In this document: positions 39,367 through 49,489 of the stretch, one piece after another
Layout of the letters: every line of letters starts with the position of its first letter
How positions within the stretch are numbered: the first letter of the stretch is position 1
Origin: Hypericum androsaemum
Taxonomy: Eukaryota > Streptophyta > Magnoliopsida > Malpighiales > Hypericaceae
DNA length: 64,000 bases
Direction of reading: 5' to 3'
NCBI GenBank assembly: GCA_963995505.1
Contig: OZ023184.1
Coordinates: 6,014,001-6,078,000 of the forward strand
Notes under the pieces: model-generated
The model's database searches: none
What the model saw: the letters and a program-made list of their open reading frames with translations, nothing else
What the model was told of the DNA's origin: nothing
Translations under genes and position numbers: made by a program

Positions 39367-39948
39367 TCACACAGGGATCGGATGTCCAGGCGATCCGGTA
39401 GGAGAATCCAGATACATATCTGGATCCGGGTTCGGAGACGATCCGGTGGGGGCCGGGTACGAGGATGATCCGATGAGAAGTTCCAGGGTACTTTCCGGAA
39501 CTGGAATTGAATCCATGATCCAGATGATCAGGAGCGGAGGAAAACTATAATAGTAATCCTTAGCGAGGTAGCGGTTCAAGATCAAACCGCTTCGCAGCTC
39601 CAGAACAGGAGAAGGTATCATTTCTCTGTGAAGACCCTTATCCTCAAGATAATGGACCAGACCATAGAGAGCATCTCTATGGGTATTGAACTCAGGTGCC
39701 GAGAAGACACTCATATCTTCTCGAATTTTCATCGTGACAAGGAGGTCTCGAAACATAGAGGGCCAGTCCTCTCCATGATCGTAACCTCCGGCCCAGATGC
39801 ACTCTTGCATCTCTCGGTGAACAGGCTCAATGTGCTCAACAATGACATACATGTCATTCTTGGGCACACGCAGCGGTAAACGGCGCTTCAGAATCTTCTG
39901 TCGAAGTTCTGTTGCACAGAAGTTCAGATACCTGTCTCCAGTAGCCAT
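39367..39948 (-). CDS. Unknown leader ORF of the copia element (193 aa)
   Basis: An open frame between the 5' LTR and gag, in element orientation, from ATG at 39948 to the stop at 39367. The protein starts MATGDRYLNFCATELRQK and continues with RRLPLRVPKNDMY and IVEHIEPVHREMQECIW. The N-terminal 140 residues look like a folded, charged/hydrophobic alternating domain; the last 35 are Pro/Ser/Asp-rich low complexity. I do not recognise the family. Copia elements normally have no ORF here, so it may be a lineage-specific accessory protein or captured host sequence. It has no internal stop although gag-pol carries three. Confidence 0.5.
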   Translation of the reverse strand: MATGDRYLNFCATELRQKILKRRLPLRVPKNDMYVIVEHIEPVHREMQECIWAGGYDHGEDWPSMFRDLLVTMKIREDMSVFSAPEFNTHRDALYGLVHYLEDKGLHREMIPSPVLELRSGLILNRYLAKDYYYSFPPLLIIWIMDSIPVPESTLELLIGSSSYPAPTGSSPNPDPDMYLDSPTGSPGHPIPV

Positions 39949-39969
39949 CAAATCTTGCAACAATTGCAA

Positions 39970-41080
39970 TTCAATTTTGGGTTAATACTCATATTTTCCC
40001 AAAATAGGATTGAAAAACTCATTTTTCAATCTTTTGATGAACATTTTATGGATCAATTTATGTGATTTTAGTTTAACTTTCACATATCTCGGAACTCGTT
40101 CCAAAATATTTTTAAGTTTATTAAAATATCGTCATAATTTTAATAAACTTAATTGACAAAAATTTCTCAAATTTTTATCAATTTATTGGATTTTAATTGA
40201 ATAAAAACTGATTTTATCCAATTAAAAGAGAAAAAACCCAATTTTTAAGTCCAATTTTGACTTAACCGTAAATCGGTTGGGTCGAACCAAGAAACCAGGC
40301 CAATCCGTCCGGTTTTTTGATTTTCTTGACCCGGGTATAAATATTTTCGGAAAAAATCGTGAAATTACGATTTTGCCCCTCGTATATTTTTCCCTCAAAT
40401 TTTCTCTCTCTTTTCCCGCGCGACGAAAAAATCCGCCGCCGCTCCTCCCACGACCGCCGCGTAACGGCGGCGAACCACGGGCCGAGACCGGTCGCAATCG
40501 ACTCGTCTCGGCCTCGTGAGCACGGCCGTAGCGGCCTTACGGGCCGTCGTCCAGCCGTTTGCCGCCGCGATCATCTTCTCCGTTCCGCGTCTCTCCGCCG
40601 TCGTCGTACTCGATCTCGCAATTCCGGCGACGTCGATCCACAAACGTGGTATCGGGACGTCGGGGAGAAGCCAGAGAATCGACTATCGTCGATCTCCGGC
40701 GTCGAAATCGTCAGATTTCCGACAAAATCGATCGAATTCAATTTCGGGCGAAATCCCCCAAATCGCCCGATTAGGGTTGATTTCGATTTGGGGATTTTTT
40801 GGGAAAATTTCTAATTAATCCCAAGTCTTCCGAAAATTGCACCGATGTCCATGACACGCAGGTGCCACGTAAACGGTCAAAATTTTAGATTGGTACCTTA
40901 AGGTTTAGTCCGCGTGGTTAGGCAAAATTTAATTTAGTCCCGTTGGTTCCAAATTAATTACATTAAAGTCCAACATATTATAATTTTCCATAAAATCATG
41001 ATTAATATGATTTTTAACTCAATAAATCACATAATTACTTGAATTAAAACATCATATTATCATCAAAACATGGTTTCAAC
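39970..41080 (-). other. Long leader of the copia element, partly GC-rich
   Basis: Non-coding leader between primer binding site and leader ORF. The part at about 40420-40690 is markedly GC-rich (CGCCGCCG-type words) and open in several frames on both strands, quite unlike the AT-rich rest of the element, so it may be acquired DNA. No frame looks convincingly coding. Confidence 0.5.
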
Positions 41081-41387
41081 CATGCTCTGATACCAATTGA
41101 CAGTTTTGACGCGTAATTAACGAGTAATTACGTGTTAAACCCGTTTAATTAACAAACTAATTTGTTAATAATAAATCACTTACTTGTTTAAGGAAGAGGT
41201 CCACAGGCTCGGGTCCACAACTTCTTCGCACTGGTCGAATTACGATCACGTTTGAACGGATTCGTAATCGATTTTTAAGAGATTTCCTTTTATCAAAAAT
41301 CTGATAAAAATTCTGGAACTGATCCGGAATTTCCTTTTGTATTGAGTGGTTGTGGGATAAGTTACAAAATGGTCCAGCCGGATCCCC

Positions 41388-41596
41388 TTTTATAGGGAAA
41401 TCCGGACAACCAAAATGCGCCACGTGGCACGCCACGTGGCGCCTCAGTCCGCATGTGTGCCACGTGGCAAGGCTACCCCATAGCTTTGCCACGTGGCGAG
41501 GCTACACATAGCTTTGCCACGTGGCGCTTTGGACCACATGGCCGCCACGTGGGCTGCCATTTGTGACATCAGCGCCACGTCACGCTGACGTGGCGC
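41388..41596 (-). promoter_or_regulatory. LTR promoter: TATA box with G-box/ACGT array
   Basis: In the 5' LTR the minus strand reads CCCTATAAAAGGGG (TATA at 41388-41394). Upstream of it, between 41421 and 41550, are six CACGTG G-boxes within CCACGTGG contexts. Beyond them GCGCCACGTCA and its exact reverse complement are separated by 3 bases (41572-41596). These are classic bZIP/bHLH and ABRE-type sites, placed in U3 just where enhancers should be. The 3' LTR has five G-boxes and the same palindrome (33682-33829). Stress, ABA or light responsiveness is an inference. Confidence 0.75.
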
Positions 41597-41722
41597 TTGC
41601 GCAGCTTGGGCCGGTCAACGCGGGTTGACCGGCCCATCCAACCCAACTTGTTGGGCCTAATGGGCCCGGGCCCAATTAGGCACAATAATAATTGCCTATT
41701 GGGCCCAAGGTTCAACAGATAC

Positions 41723-42430
41723 TCCGACCCCAAAACTTTTCTCAAATTCAAAATATCTTAACTTATCTAAGAATAACGGCATCTAAGTGCTTGTAATATT
41801 GACTGACTGTTCCATCAACAAAATATTTAGATGAATTGTTTAGAAAGTTATCTTAATTTAATCAATAATTTTGAGTTAAAGTTATTTGTTAAAATGATTT
41901 TCTCACTAATTAAATGCATTATTTGACTCAAATAAGTTCCACGTAAATATAATTATTGTTCCATTGGCTTTAAATTCACCATTTTGTTTTTGAGGGAATT
42001 AAATTCACCATTCTTCATCGCAACAAGTGAGGGAATACATAGGATCCCTTAGATAGTGCGCATGTACGGGGCAGTTTTTAACACAGACGCAACCGAAATG
42101 AAAAAACCAGAGCCGTAGATCCTTTTTCTCGGAAGATCGGAGCCGTAGATTTACAATGCGAAAACGGTGGCACCGCCGAAATATTCAAACGCGGGGAATT
42201 TCCCGCGCGAGCGCCCGTTTAGAACGAGCAACCGATGGGAACATGGAGCACGTGTTCCCAGACCCCCCACCCCCAACAAGTAGCGTCTGCCACGTCGGCG
42301 GCCACCATAACCCCCGCCAGCTGTCACTCCACTCATAAACATTCCCATTTCCCTCCCATTTTAAAACTTCGAAAAGGCCCACACACAAAGAGGAGAGAAG
42401 AGAGGAAAGAAACAGTCGAAGCGGGGAATT
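41723..42430. other. Upstream region of the SMR gene
   Basis: AT-rich to about 42050, then GC-richer. It should hold the SMR promoter; a purine-rich leader (GAGGAGAGAAGAGAGG, about 42391-42406) directly precedes the start codon. No certain TATA box. Confidence 0.4.
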
Positions 42431-42679
42431 ATGGACATGGAGGTGGACGAGAGGGAGTTCGAGGAGGAGTGCACGACTCCGAGGAGGAAGGAGTGCCGGA
42501 TCCCTACCGAGCCGTCCATCTGCCCGCCTACCCCGAAGAAGAAGCGACCGGTCGTCCACCCACACGACGCCAAGAAGCGGGACCCTCCCAAGGGAGGCTA
42601 CTTCCACTCCCCCGAGCTCGAGTCCCTCCTCTCCATGCCTCCCCCTCACCGGTCTTCCGCCGCGGCCCCGAGACTCTGA
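42431..42679 (+). CDS. SMR: SIAMESE-RELATED (SMR) CDK inhibitor
   Basis: An intronless 82-codon ORF. Diagnostic SIM/SMR motifs in order: EECTTPRRKECRIP (residues 12-25), then CPPTPKKKRPV (31-41) combining the CP-x-P motif with a basic, nuclear-localisation-like stretch, and a C-terminal SPELESLLSM (about 59-68) resembling the family's hydrophobic end motif. SMR proteins bind and inhibit CDKA/CDKB-cyclin complexes, drive endoreduplication and respond to stress; plant SMRs are short, usually intronless proteins, which fits. TTP is a plausible CDK phosphorylation site. The start is the first ATG after a purine-rich leader. The exact paralog cannot be fixed. Neighbours give no functional context; a MULE sits about 260 bp downstream. 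Confidence 0.85.
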   Translation: MDMEVDEREFEEECTTPRRKECRIPTEPSICPPTPKKKRPVVHPHDAKKRDPPKGGYFHSPELESLLSMPPPHRSSAAAPRL

Positions 42680-42940
42680 TTGTCACCCCCGCTCTTCGCA
42701 AGTACTCCCTTTCCGTGATGGACTTGTAATTAACCGTTACCCTAATTTGAATTAGTTAAGAGTTCGTTTTAGCTGATTAAGTAGATGCTGTGTTCTTTTT
42801 AGGTTTCCGTTTGTAGATACGTCGTCGTAGGTTAATTAGGGAACCGTTATTAATTCTTGAAGCAATGCTTGTTCGAGTTCGGTCTCAAGCTTAATTATTC
42901 GCCTTCTTTTTTTTTTGTTAAGAAGCAAATTATATATATA

Positions 42941-44252
42941 GGAAATTATGCTAAGTTCTCCGGTGTTTGCTATATTTGGTGTTCACCCCTATATTTCGAT
43001 TAATCGATTAAAAATTTTCCAAAATTTAATTTTATTATATTTTCAGGTCTCTCGCTGACGTCATCAAACTTTTTTTTTTCTTATAAATGACTAATACTTT
43101 TAAAAAATCGATTTAAAAACTAATAAATTAATAAATGGAAAAGCCGACGAGACCGTCGACAGCCCGGCGAAATTCCTAACCGGCAGCGGCTACTGTCGAC
43201 GAGCGCCGGTCAAATTCCGGTAGCACGGCCAGCTCAACTACCTCATCTTCTTTCTCAATCGCTGCATGTTTGCTACCTCGACGACCACGCTTTATCCTAT
43301 GCACCGCCAGCTCCAGTGTCTTCTCCTGCTCGGCCTCGGCCTCGGGGCCCGCACCGCCACCTTCCTCGTCATTGTTACTTGCTTCTTCTTCGTGGAGTCG
43401 GCCTGAGCGATGATTATGACGGTGGAGAGGGGCTTCTCGGTCTCTGCCACCGACAACGACTCCGACGCGGCCGGTAACGCCGATGAAATCAAAGGCCGAG
43501 CTCCGGGCTTCGTTGGAGGAGTGGCCGCCTCTTCTCTCTAACCGCCGACGCCTTCGCAACCTACAAACTTGGGTTCCTCCTGAAACGATTGTTGCAACAG
43601 AAGAGAACATTTGATTGGGAGAGGAACCTAGCATACGACAACAGAAGAGGACATGAACCCAGCTTTTCCATTGGATTGAGTTGGATTAAAAAAAGGGTTA
43701 ATTTAATACAGTTGGTTAATTGGAATTTCGTTGCAACAAGTTGCTTCTCCGATCTAAACTCGGGTGAAAATCACCGTTCCAAGCATTCCCAAAACTGAAA
43801 TTGGAAAGGATTATCGAACTGAAATTGGTGGGTATTTTTCACCATCGTCGGGAGTTTCTTGGTCTATTTAGGTCGAATCCCAATACCAAAAGATGGTCGT
43901 TCACCAAGCTCCCCAGATCCGGAAGATGACGAGCTCAACTACCTTATCTTCTTAACGTGGGATGAATTGAACCGGCTCTCTGGTGGGATGAAACTGCGTC
44001 CATGTTTAGTTCTGGGTACTACACTTGAAACTTGAAGATTCGAAGGTTTGAACATTCAAAGATTCGAAGATGAATCCCAAGGGTAAAAAAGTCTTTTTAT
44101 AATTAAAATAATAAAAAACCGATTGATGATATCAGCGAGGGATCTGAGAGTATAATAAAATCAAACATCGGAGAGTTTTTAATCGATTACCAAAATACAT
44201 GGGGGCGAACACAGAATATACCAAATACCAGGGGCCTGAGCGTAATTTTTCC
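42941..44252. mobile_element. Mutator-like element with GC-rich captured-looking interior
   Basis: Ends GGAAATTATGC (42941) and, reversed, GGAAAAATTACGC are followed by about 170 bp of inverted similarity (shared ATCGATTAAAAA, TTTATTATA, CTCGCTGA). Flanks ATATATATA (42932-42940) and ATATATGTA (44253-44261) match at 8 of 9 positions, a Mutator-type 9-bp TSD. The TIRs belong to the same family as the element at 8481-10298. The interior at about 43140-43620 is GC-rich with a 152-codon minus-strand frame (43176-43634), Arg/Glu/Gly-rich, unlike the AT-rich surroundings, as expected for host gene DNA captured by a Pack-MULE. The source gene is unknown. Confidence 0.8.
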
Positions 44253-44261
44253 ATATATGTA

Positions 44262-45287
44262 TATTTTTTTTGAAAGGTATATATGTATGTATATAGCTGA
44301 AGAAGATCCCACAAATATTGCAGCCACCGATCTCTTCAAAACACTAATGCGGTAAAATTTAGTGGAAAAAAAATCTCACCTTATTCTAAAATAAAAACAT
44401 CTCACCTTACTCCTAAATTTAATTATTCCCCTCTTAACTTTTGTTACACACTTTTTCGAGCCTCGCTCTTTTAATTTGCTGATAATAAGGTAATAACTTG
44501 TGGCTTAATGGTCATGATCCTTGTTGTATGGGAAAATGTTCGGCTTTTATATTTTTCCTTGTTTAACACATTAATTCAGGTTCGCTCTGAACTTAGAATA
44601 ACAATAAAAGAATTTTACTGAAATTTAAAATGGCTACATTTAAAAAAATATGAATTTGAATTTTCTAAATAAATATAACTTCGGTCATTAGTTAATCTAA
44701 ACGATTTGGTTGACAATATCATCATTATGCTGGGCAGGGCATTATGGCTACTGCGTCAGCCAATAATGTGCGCATTGAATCAAAGTAGCTGGCGTACATT
44801 GGATTCTGCCTCTGTAGCCTCTGTCACTCAGATTTCGGAGCATTTTTAATTCTGTGCATCCCAAATCAAGCGCACACGTTTTACTTACTCTGGAATTTGG
44901 ACGTCAGTTGGTGCAAAATACTAAGCACTCGAAGAAATGGTTTGTATTCAAAATTTTTAATTAAATTTGAACAATTATCTATTAATTAATCTAATTGATT
45001 GGCTCAATTATAACTAGGTTAACAATTGATTTGCTATAGTTTTTTTCCATCCCGAATTCACAAGCTTCTCGATTACCTCTGCTCATTATTATTATCCGTC
45101 AAATAAACAACAAGACTAATTAAGACAGTATCGGCAATAAATGTCCTAACACAGACATTCAGTTTTGTAAGATACAAATATTACTGAAATACATTTACGC
45201 TCACATCATAAGATGTGTACAATTTCAAAGAGGTCTAAAGTTCAAATCTTGGCATTATATTATCTTTCAAAAAAAGTACAAATAATA
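44262..45287. other. AT-rich spacer with SINE-like debris
   Basis: No gene. At about 45225-45275 the sequence GGTCTAAAGTTCAAATCTTGG resembles a SINE B box and is followed by an A-run, so a truncated SINE 3' end is likely, without a definable TSD. Confidence 0.4.
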
Positions 45288-45410
45288 AATGCAACAAAAA
45301 AATTATTAAAATTTTGATGAGACCGTCTACCTACCTTGAAATTGCAAGTTCTCCTTGCGACATATCAATACAATAATGAAAATTTACTTTCTAAAAAATG
45401 CAACAAAAAA
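45288..45410 (+). mobile_element. Truncated SINE-like insertion with 15-bp TSD
   Basis: AAATGCAACAAAAAA occurs exactly at 45288-45302 and 45396-45410 and flanks a 93-bp insert ending TTTACTTTCTAA, the A-rich 3' type of plant retroposons. A GCAAGTTCTCC B-box-like word lies inside. Likely a 5'-truncated SINE. Confidence 0.45.
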
Positions 45411-45603
45411 TGGTAATATTGACCGACATCTATAAAAAATTTTAAAAGAACTAAAAAATATCGTTGATTTGAACTTGAATTCGTATTAGTAGATTTCTAA
45501 TACTGTACAATATAAGAAACGAAATTGTAGCGTTACCAATAAAGATAATAACTTTATTTTTTGATGAGTTATCTTTATTAAAAAATATCAGAAATCAAGG
45601 AGA

Positions 45604-45804
45604 CTAGATAGAGAATGACGTCTTGTCCCGCAAAGTCCTTGGATCAAAAGAAAAGAAATACTGAGAGATCAAAGACTTCCAATATTTGGAGATGCAATTG
45701 CACCTGAAGACATACTTTATCGAGAGAAGACTATAAAAAGAATTTCCGTCCATGGAGTCGTAAAAGTCATTTCTACGACGAACATCATCAGAATTGGGAG
45801 CCAT
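45604..45804 (-). pseudogene. F-box gene relic, N-terminal part only
   Basis: The minus-strand frame begins MAPNSDDVRRRNDFYDS and includes the F-box region (YVFRCNCISKYWKSLIS), clearly paralogous to the intact gene at 48263-49489 (MAPNSDNVRLRHGFDD...FQCKCVSKHWKSLIS). Several core residues are changed (the LPSTK loop is LLSIK) and the frame runs into unrelated sequence after about 50 codons. A further scrap at about 46117-46160 matches the LPLCDSP region of the family. A decayed tandem copy. Confidence 0.85.
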
Positions 45805-46317
45805 TGTCGTCTCTCTATCAGAAAGGAAGCACTTGCTTAAACGCTAATGGAATTGCGGTGAGGATTTGAGGTGTAACTATTATAAATAATGGATTAGTGC
45901 TTCTCCTAATTAAATATAAAATAGATAGTGACCTAATTGGTTCTTGATTAGCTTGGTAATTTTCGGTGTTCAAGTAATCTGCTCAGGCTGTACATCGAGG
46001 TTAAACGAGGAAAGAATATAGAGACACCTTTGGGCAGGTGGAGATCGGAGGAGTGGATTGACTATATAACAATAGTTGTGTGTAGAACGGTTCGCAAGCA
46101 TGAGGATATGCACTTAACGAATCGCACAAGAGAAGGTCAACATGTACCTTTGTTGTGAATGCGACAAAGCAATTAATGGTAGTATAACTTGATTAATGGA
46201 CTTATTTAAGCAATGCACGCAATTAATGGGGCCTATACTATACCAAGAAAACAAAATAAAATTGGGTTATTGCCCCATGAGCAATCACTACACTAAACAT
46301 TAAAAAGAAAGCTTCAA

Positions 46318-47310
46318 ATGTTAATGAAGTGGCGTAGGCCATCACGGGAGAGCAGCTTGAACATCAAACTTATGATATGCAAAATCAGGATCAACAGTCC
46401 TTTCAATCTCCTCCCCTACCACTCGCCATTCTTTCGTTCTCAAGTTGAAGGATGCAACACGAAGAGAGTCCCAAAACGACAAGAAGATAATATCCTGGTT
46501 GCTCGGATGGACACCTAGGACCCGCGGGAACATGCTACCCTTGTGATTCTAGCAGTAGAAAATCAATAGAGTTTAACCACGTTGGAGCTTTGTCAAAGCG
46601 AAGTTGCAACAAATGGATCGTACACGATAATAACTCGGGTGCCACGACATTACTATGACATTGATATTCATCAGTTTCCAAGCCACTCAATACGTTCCAC
46701 TACTTTGTCTCGGAACAGTACGTCAAAATACTATAAGTTCCAACTCCATTGTACACGATCTGAACAACTTTGTACCGATAGTTGGGAGTGAGATCAAGTT
46801 GTGTCGCACCTCGACGGTAGAAGGGTTCACAAACAAAACCCACGTAGTAATTAGATTGATTCGAAGGTGTACCGGGCGAATCGCACAAGGGAAGCTCGAC
46901 GTGTTCCTTTGTAAAAAGGTTCACGACAAGATACTTGGTCAGAGACCCCATCTCACGAGACACCAACAACAGATCATTGAATGAGCTCTTAACTTGATGA
47001 ATATAAAATTGCCTACTACCTTCATCACCCGGCAACGGCAACTTGAGAACACCATGGCCTATCTCTTCCAGGAAGAGTAGTTAATGAGCATGAGTTGCTG
47101 GTCGGAGTTGAAGTCGGTTCCATAATTCTCATGGTGATAATCAATAAATCGACGAATGAAATATTGATCGGAGATCAAAGACTTCCAATGATTAGAGACG
47201 CACGTGCATTGGAAGAGGTACTTTGTTGAGGGAAGACGACAAAGAATTTCCGTCCATAACGAGTCGTCAAAGCCATGTCTACGACGAACAGCATGAGAAT
47301 TTGGAGCCAT
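46318..47310 (-). pseudogene. F-box/FBA-type gene, pseudogene with deletions
   Basis: Start MAPNSHAVRRRHGFDD (47310) with a well-preserved F-box (LPSTKYLFQCTCVSNHWKSLIS). The first frame stops at 47059 after about 83 codons. Homology resumes in another frame from 47041 (LPLPGDEGSRQ ... VVNLFTKEHVELPLCDSPG) to 46700, then again from 46533 to 46318 (VHPSNQDIIFLS, FNLRTKEWRVVGEEIE). Compared with the intact paralog, a short deletion after SWK and a larger loss in the C-terminal half (about 46550-46700) break it. Certainly non-functional as the full protein. Confidence 0.93.
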
Positions 47311-47624
47311 TGTGGTCTCTCTATTGGAGAAGAAGCACTTGCTTAAACGATGATAATGAAATTGGGGTATAACTAGGTATTAATAATGGACTTGTACTTC
47401 TCCTAATTGATGTAGGTAGCTCCGATGTTCAAGTAATCTCTTCGGGTTGTACTTCCCTTCTTGATTGAAGATGTATTTTTGAAAAGAATTTTTGTAAAAA
47501 GTAGATGTATATTGATTCTAAGATGTAAAAAAAAGTAAAGTTACATCAAGGTTATTCGAGGAAAGAAAATAGAGAAAATAATAACATATTAAAAATTACA
47601 AAGATATGTCTAAATTTCTGAATT

Positions 47625-47935
47625 TGTTGCTATCGCCCTTTTAAACACACTATTGCAATTTACATTTCAAACCGAATTCATCACAACTTGTTTTCACTCT
47701 TTTAAACACCCTTTAGACCTCTGGAGGTTCAATCGAAGTGGCAAGATTCAATAGAGGTGGAGCTGCGTTTTGGTATCTACAATTTTTTTTATGAAAATGT
47801 AGATTTTATTAGTAATGCTTTTATGTACTAAGTAAGTGCAAAATTTTTTTGTATGAATATGAGGTTGTAACAGCTGTAGTTTATGTATATCTCTGCAGTG
47901 ATAAATTTAATAGCGAAAAATCGTTAAAAAAAATG
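47625..47935. repeat. Duplicated F-box flank, copy A
   Basis: This segment (CCCTTTTAAACACACT, ACATTTCAAAC, AAACACCCTTTAGACCT, GGAGGTTCAAT) is paralogous to 58686-58990. Both copies are downstream-type flanks of F-box genes, so the tandem duplication units included intergenic DNA. Confidence 0.7.
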
Positions 47936-48262
47936 CCTAACATTAATGCTGCACATATACATCCATGGCCCCCTAGACCTATGAGATTTCTAATACAATT
48001 CGAACATCTATCTAGGTATCAATCTAAAACATTTTGGCCCAAGGAAACAGCCTCCAGTGCACAATCCGGCTCAAATTGAATAGTGATATTAAGCGATTTA
48101 AGGCTCAATCACTACACTAGATAGTAAAAATTGGCAATTATAATCATGGTGTAAAATTTACCTTTCAAAAAATAAAAAATTGGGACCAATTACTACACTA
48201 GACATTAAAAAAAATTGGAATGGAACGAGAAAAGATGATCCAAACATGAGAATGAAAGAATG

Positions 48263-49489
48263 TCAATGAATTGGCGTAGGCCACCAAGGGAGAGCAGCTG
48301 GAACACCAAATGCAGAATTAGTCCCTTCAATCTCCTCCCCTACCACTCGCCATTCCTTGGTTCTCAAGTTGAAGGTTGCAACACGAGGAGTGTTGTAGGG
48401 CGACAAGAAAATAATATCCTGGTTGCTCGGATGAACACTTAGGACCTGCAAGAACTCACTATCGTTTACCTTTGGGCTGATGGAGGTGTGAGGAGTGATA
48501 GGGTCTATCATAACTCTAAGTTCAAAAATAAACGCCTCGTCGTCGCCACGCCCGTCTCTTTCTTTCAGCTTCCAGATCGACAAGTATCGATCGTGCCCTT
48601 CTTTTGTCAACTCGATCATGAGAAGCGAGCCTTGTGATTCTACCAGTTTATAATCATAACACTCATACAACATTGGAGCTTTGTCAAAGCGAAGAAAATT
48701 GAACCGTGATCCGCCAGTCGCAACAAATGGATCGTAAGCAACGACATTCTCCATCAAGTTGAACCAATAGAGTTTTCTCCCGTGTGCCACAACACTACTA
48801 TGGCATAAATATTCGTCAGGATCCAAACCTGTCAATTCGCTCCATTGTTTTGTCTCGGAATAGTACGTCGCAATACTACGAATTTGAAAACCCTTGTACA
48901 TTATCCGAACAACCCTGTACCGATAGTTGGAATTGAGATCAAGTTGTCTTGCACCTTGTCTGTAGAAGGGTTCACAAACAAAACCCACTTCGTTAGATTC
49001 ATCCGGAGGCATACCGGGAGAATCGCACAAGGGAAGCTCGACGTGTTCCTTTGTAAAAAGGTTCACGACAAGATAAGTGGCCTGAGACCCCATCCCACGA
49101 GACACCAACAACAGATCATTGTATGAGCTCTTAATATAACATTGTCTTCTAACTTCATCGGGCGGCAACGGCAACCTGAGAAGACGCAATTGTTTAGAAT
49201 CTTCATCGCCTAAACTTGCTGAAAACACAATGTCCTCCCTCTTTTTCCAGGAACAGTAGTTAATGAGCATGAGTTGGTGGTCGGGGTTGAAGTCGGTTCC
49301 ATATTTCTCGTGGTGATAGTCGATAAACCGATCAATGAAATACTGGTCGGAAATCAATGACTTCCAATGCTTCGAGACGCACTTGCACTGGAAGACACAC
49401 TTTGTCGAGGGAAGACGACAAATAATTTCCGTCCATATTAAGTCGTCAAAGCCATGTCTAAGACGAACATTATCAGAATTGGGAGCCAT
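48263..49489 (-). CDS. F-box protein with F-box-associated C-terminal domain
   Basis: A single-exon ORF of 408 residues with ATG at 49489, embedded in GGGAGCCAT shared by all family copies. The F-box is about residues 13-55 (FDDLIWTEIICRLPSTK, CVFQCKCVSKHWKSLISDQYFI). The remainder has the repeating beta-strand pattern of plant F-box-associated domains (DLLLVSRGM, YLVVNLFTKEHVELPLC, GFVCEPFY, YRVVRIMYKG, YYSETKQWSEL, IWKLKE, VHPSNQDIIFLS, FNLRTKEWRVV). F-box proteins link a substrate to SKP1-CUL1 E3 ligases; the substrate is unknown. It is the only intact member of a local tandem family, with a pseudogene and a relic on the left and a promoter relic on the right. No frameshift or stop seen. 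Confidence 0.93.
   Translation of the reverse strand: MAPNSDNVRLRHGFDDLIWTEIICRLPSTKCVFQCKCVSKHWKSLISDQYFIDRFIDYHHEKYGTDFNPDHQLMLINYCSWKKREDIVFSASLGDEDSKQLRLLRLPLPPDEVRRQCYIKSSYNDLLLVSRGMGSQATYLVVNLFTKEHVELPLCDSPGMPPDESNEVGFVCEPFYRQGARQLDLNSNYRYRVVRIMYKGFQIRSIATYYSETKQWSELTGLDPDEYLCHSSVVAHGRKLYWFNLMENVVAYDPFVATGGSRFNFLRFDKAPMLYECYDYKLVESQGSLLMIELTKEGHDRYLSIWKLKERDGRGDDEAFIFELRVMIDPITPHTSISPKVNDSEFLQVLSVHPSNQDIIFLSPYNTPRVATFNLRTKEWRVVGEEIEGTNSAFGVPAALPWWPTPIH

Larger units (their letters stand above)
33356..41717 (-). mobile_element. Ty1/copia LTR retrotransposon, 8.4 kb, nearly complete
   Basis: Minus-strand element. The 5' LTR is 41098-41717 (620 bp) and the 3' LTR 33356-33950 (595 bp); on the minus strand both begin TGTTGRACCTTGG and end AAACYGTCA. 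The perfect 5-bp TSD GATAC lies at 33351-33355 and 41718-41722. The primer binding site TGGTATCAGAGCATG is at 41081-41095 and a purine tract (GTGGGAGA) abuts the 3' LTR at 33951-33958. Domain order gag, protease, integrase, RT, RNase H defines Ty1/copia. The coding frame is one continuous frame broken by three stops (38915, 38192, 36312). A leader of about 2.1 kb separates the 5' LTR from gag and holds an extra ORF. LTRs are highly similar apart from a short indel in the G-box cluster, so insertion is fairly recent. Confidence 0.96.

Noticed and set aside
40359..40818. Overlapping plus-strand and minus-strand ORFs of 80 to 151 codons in the copia leader
   Set aside because: GC-rich sequence leaves frames open on both strands; none has a plausible domain and most run against the element's transcription.
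43176..43634. 152-codon minus-strand ORF as a host gene
   Set aside because: It lies inside a Mutator-like element with TIRs and near-perfect TSD, has no recognisable domain and reads in overlapping alternative frames. Kept only as possible captured DNA.
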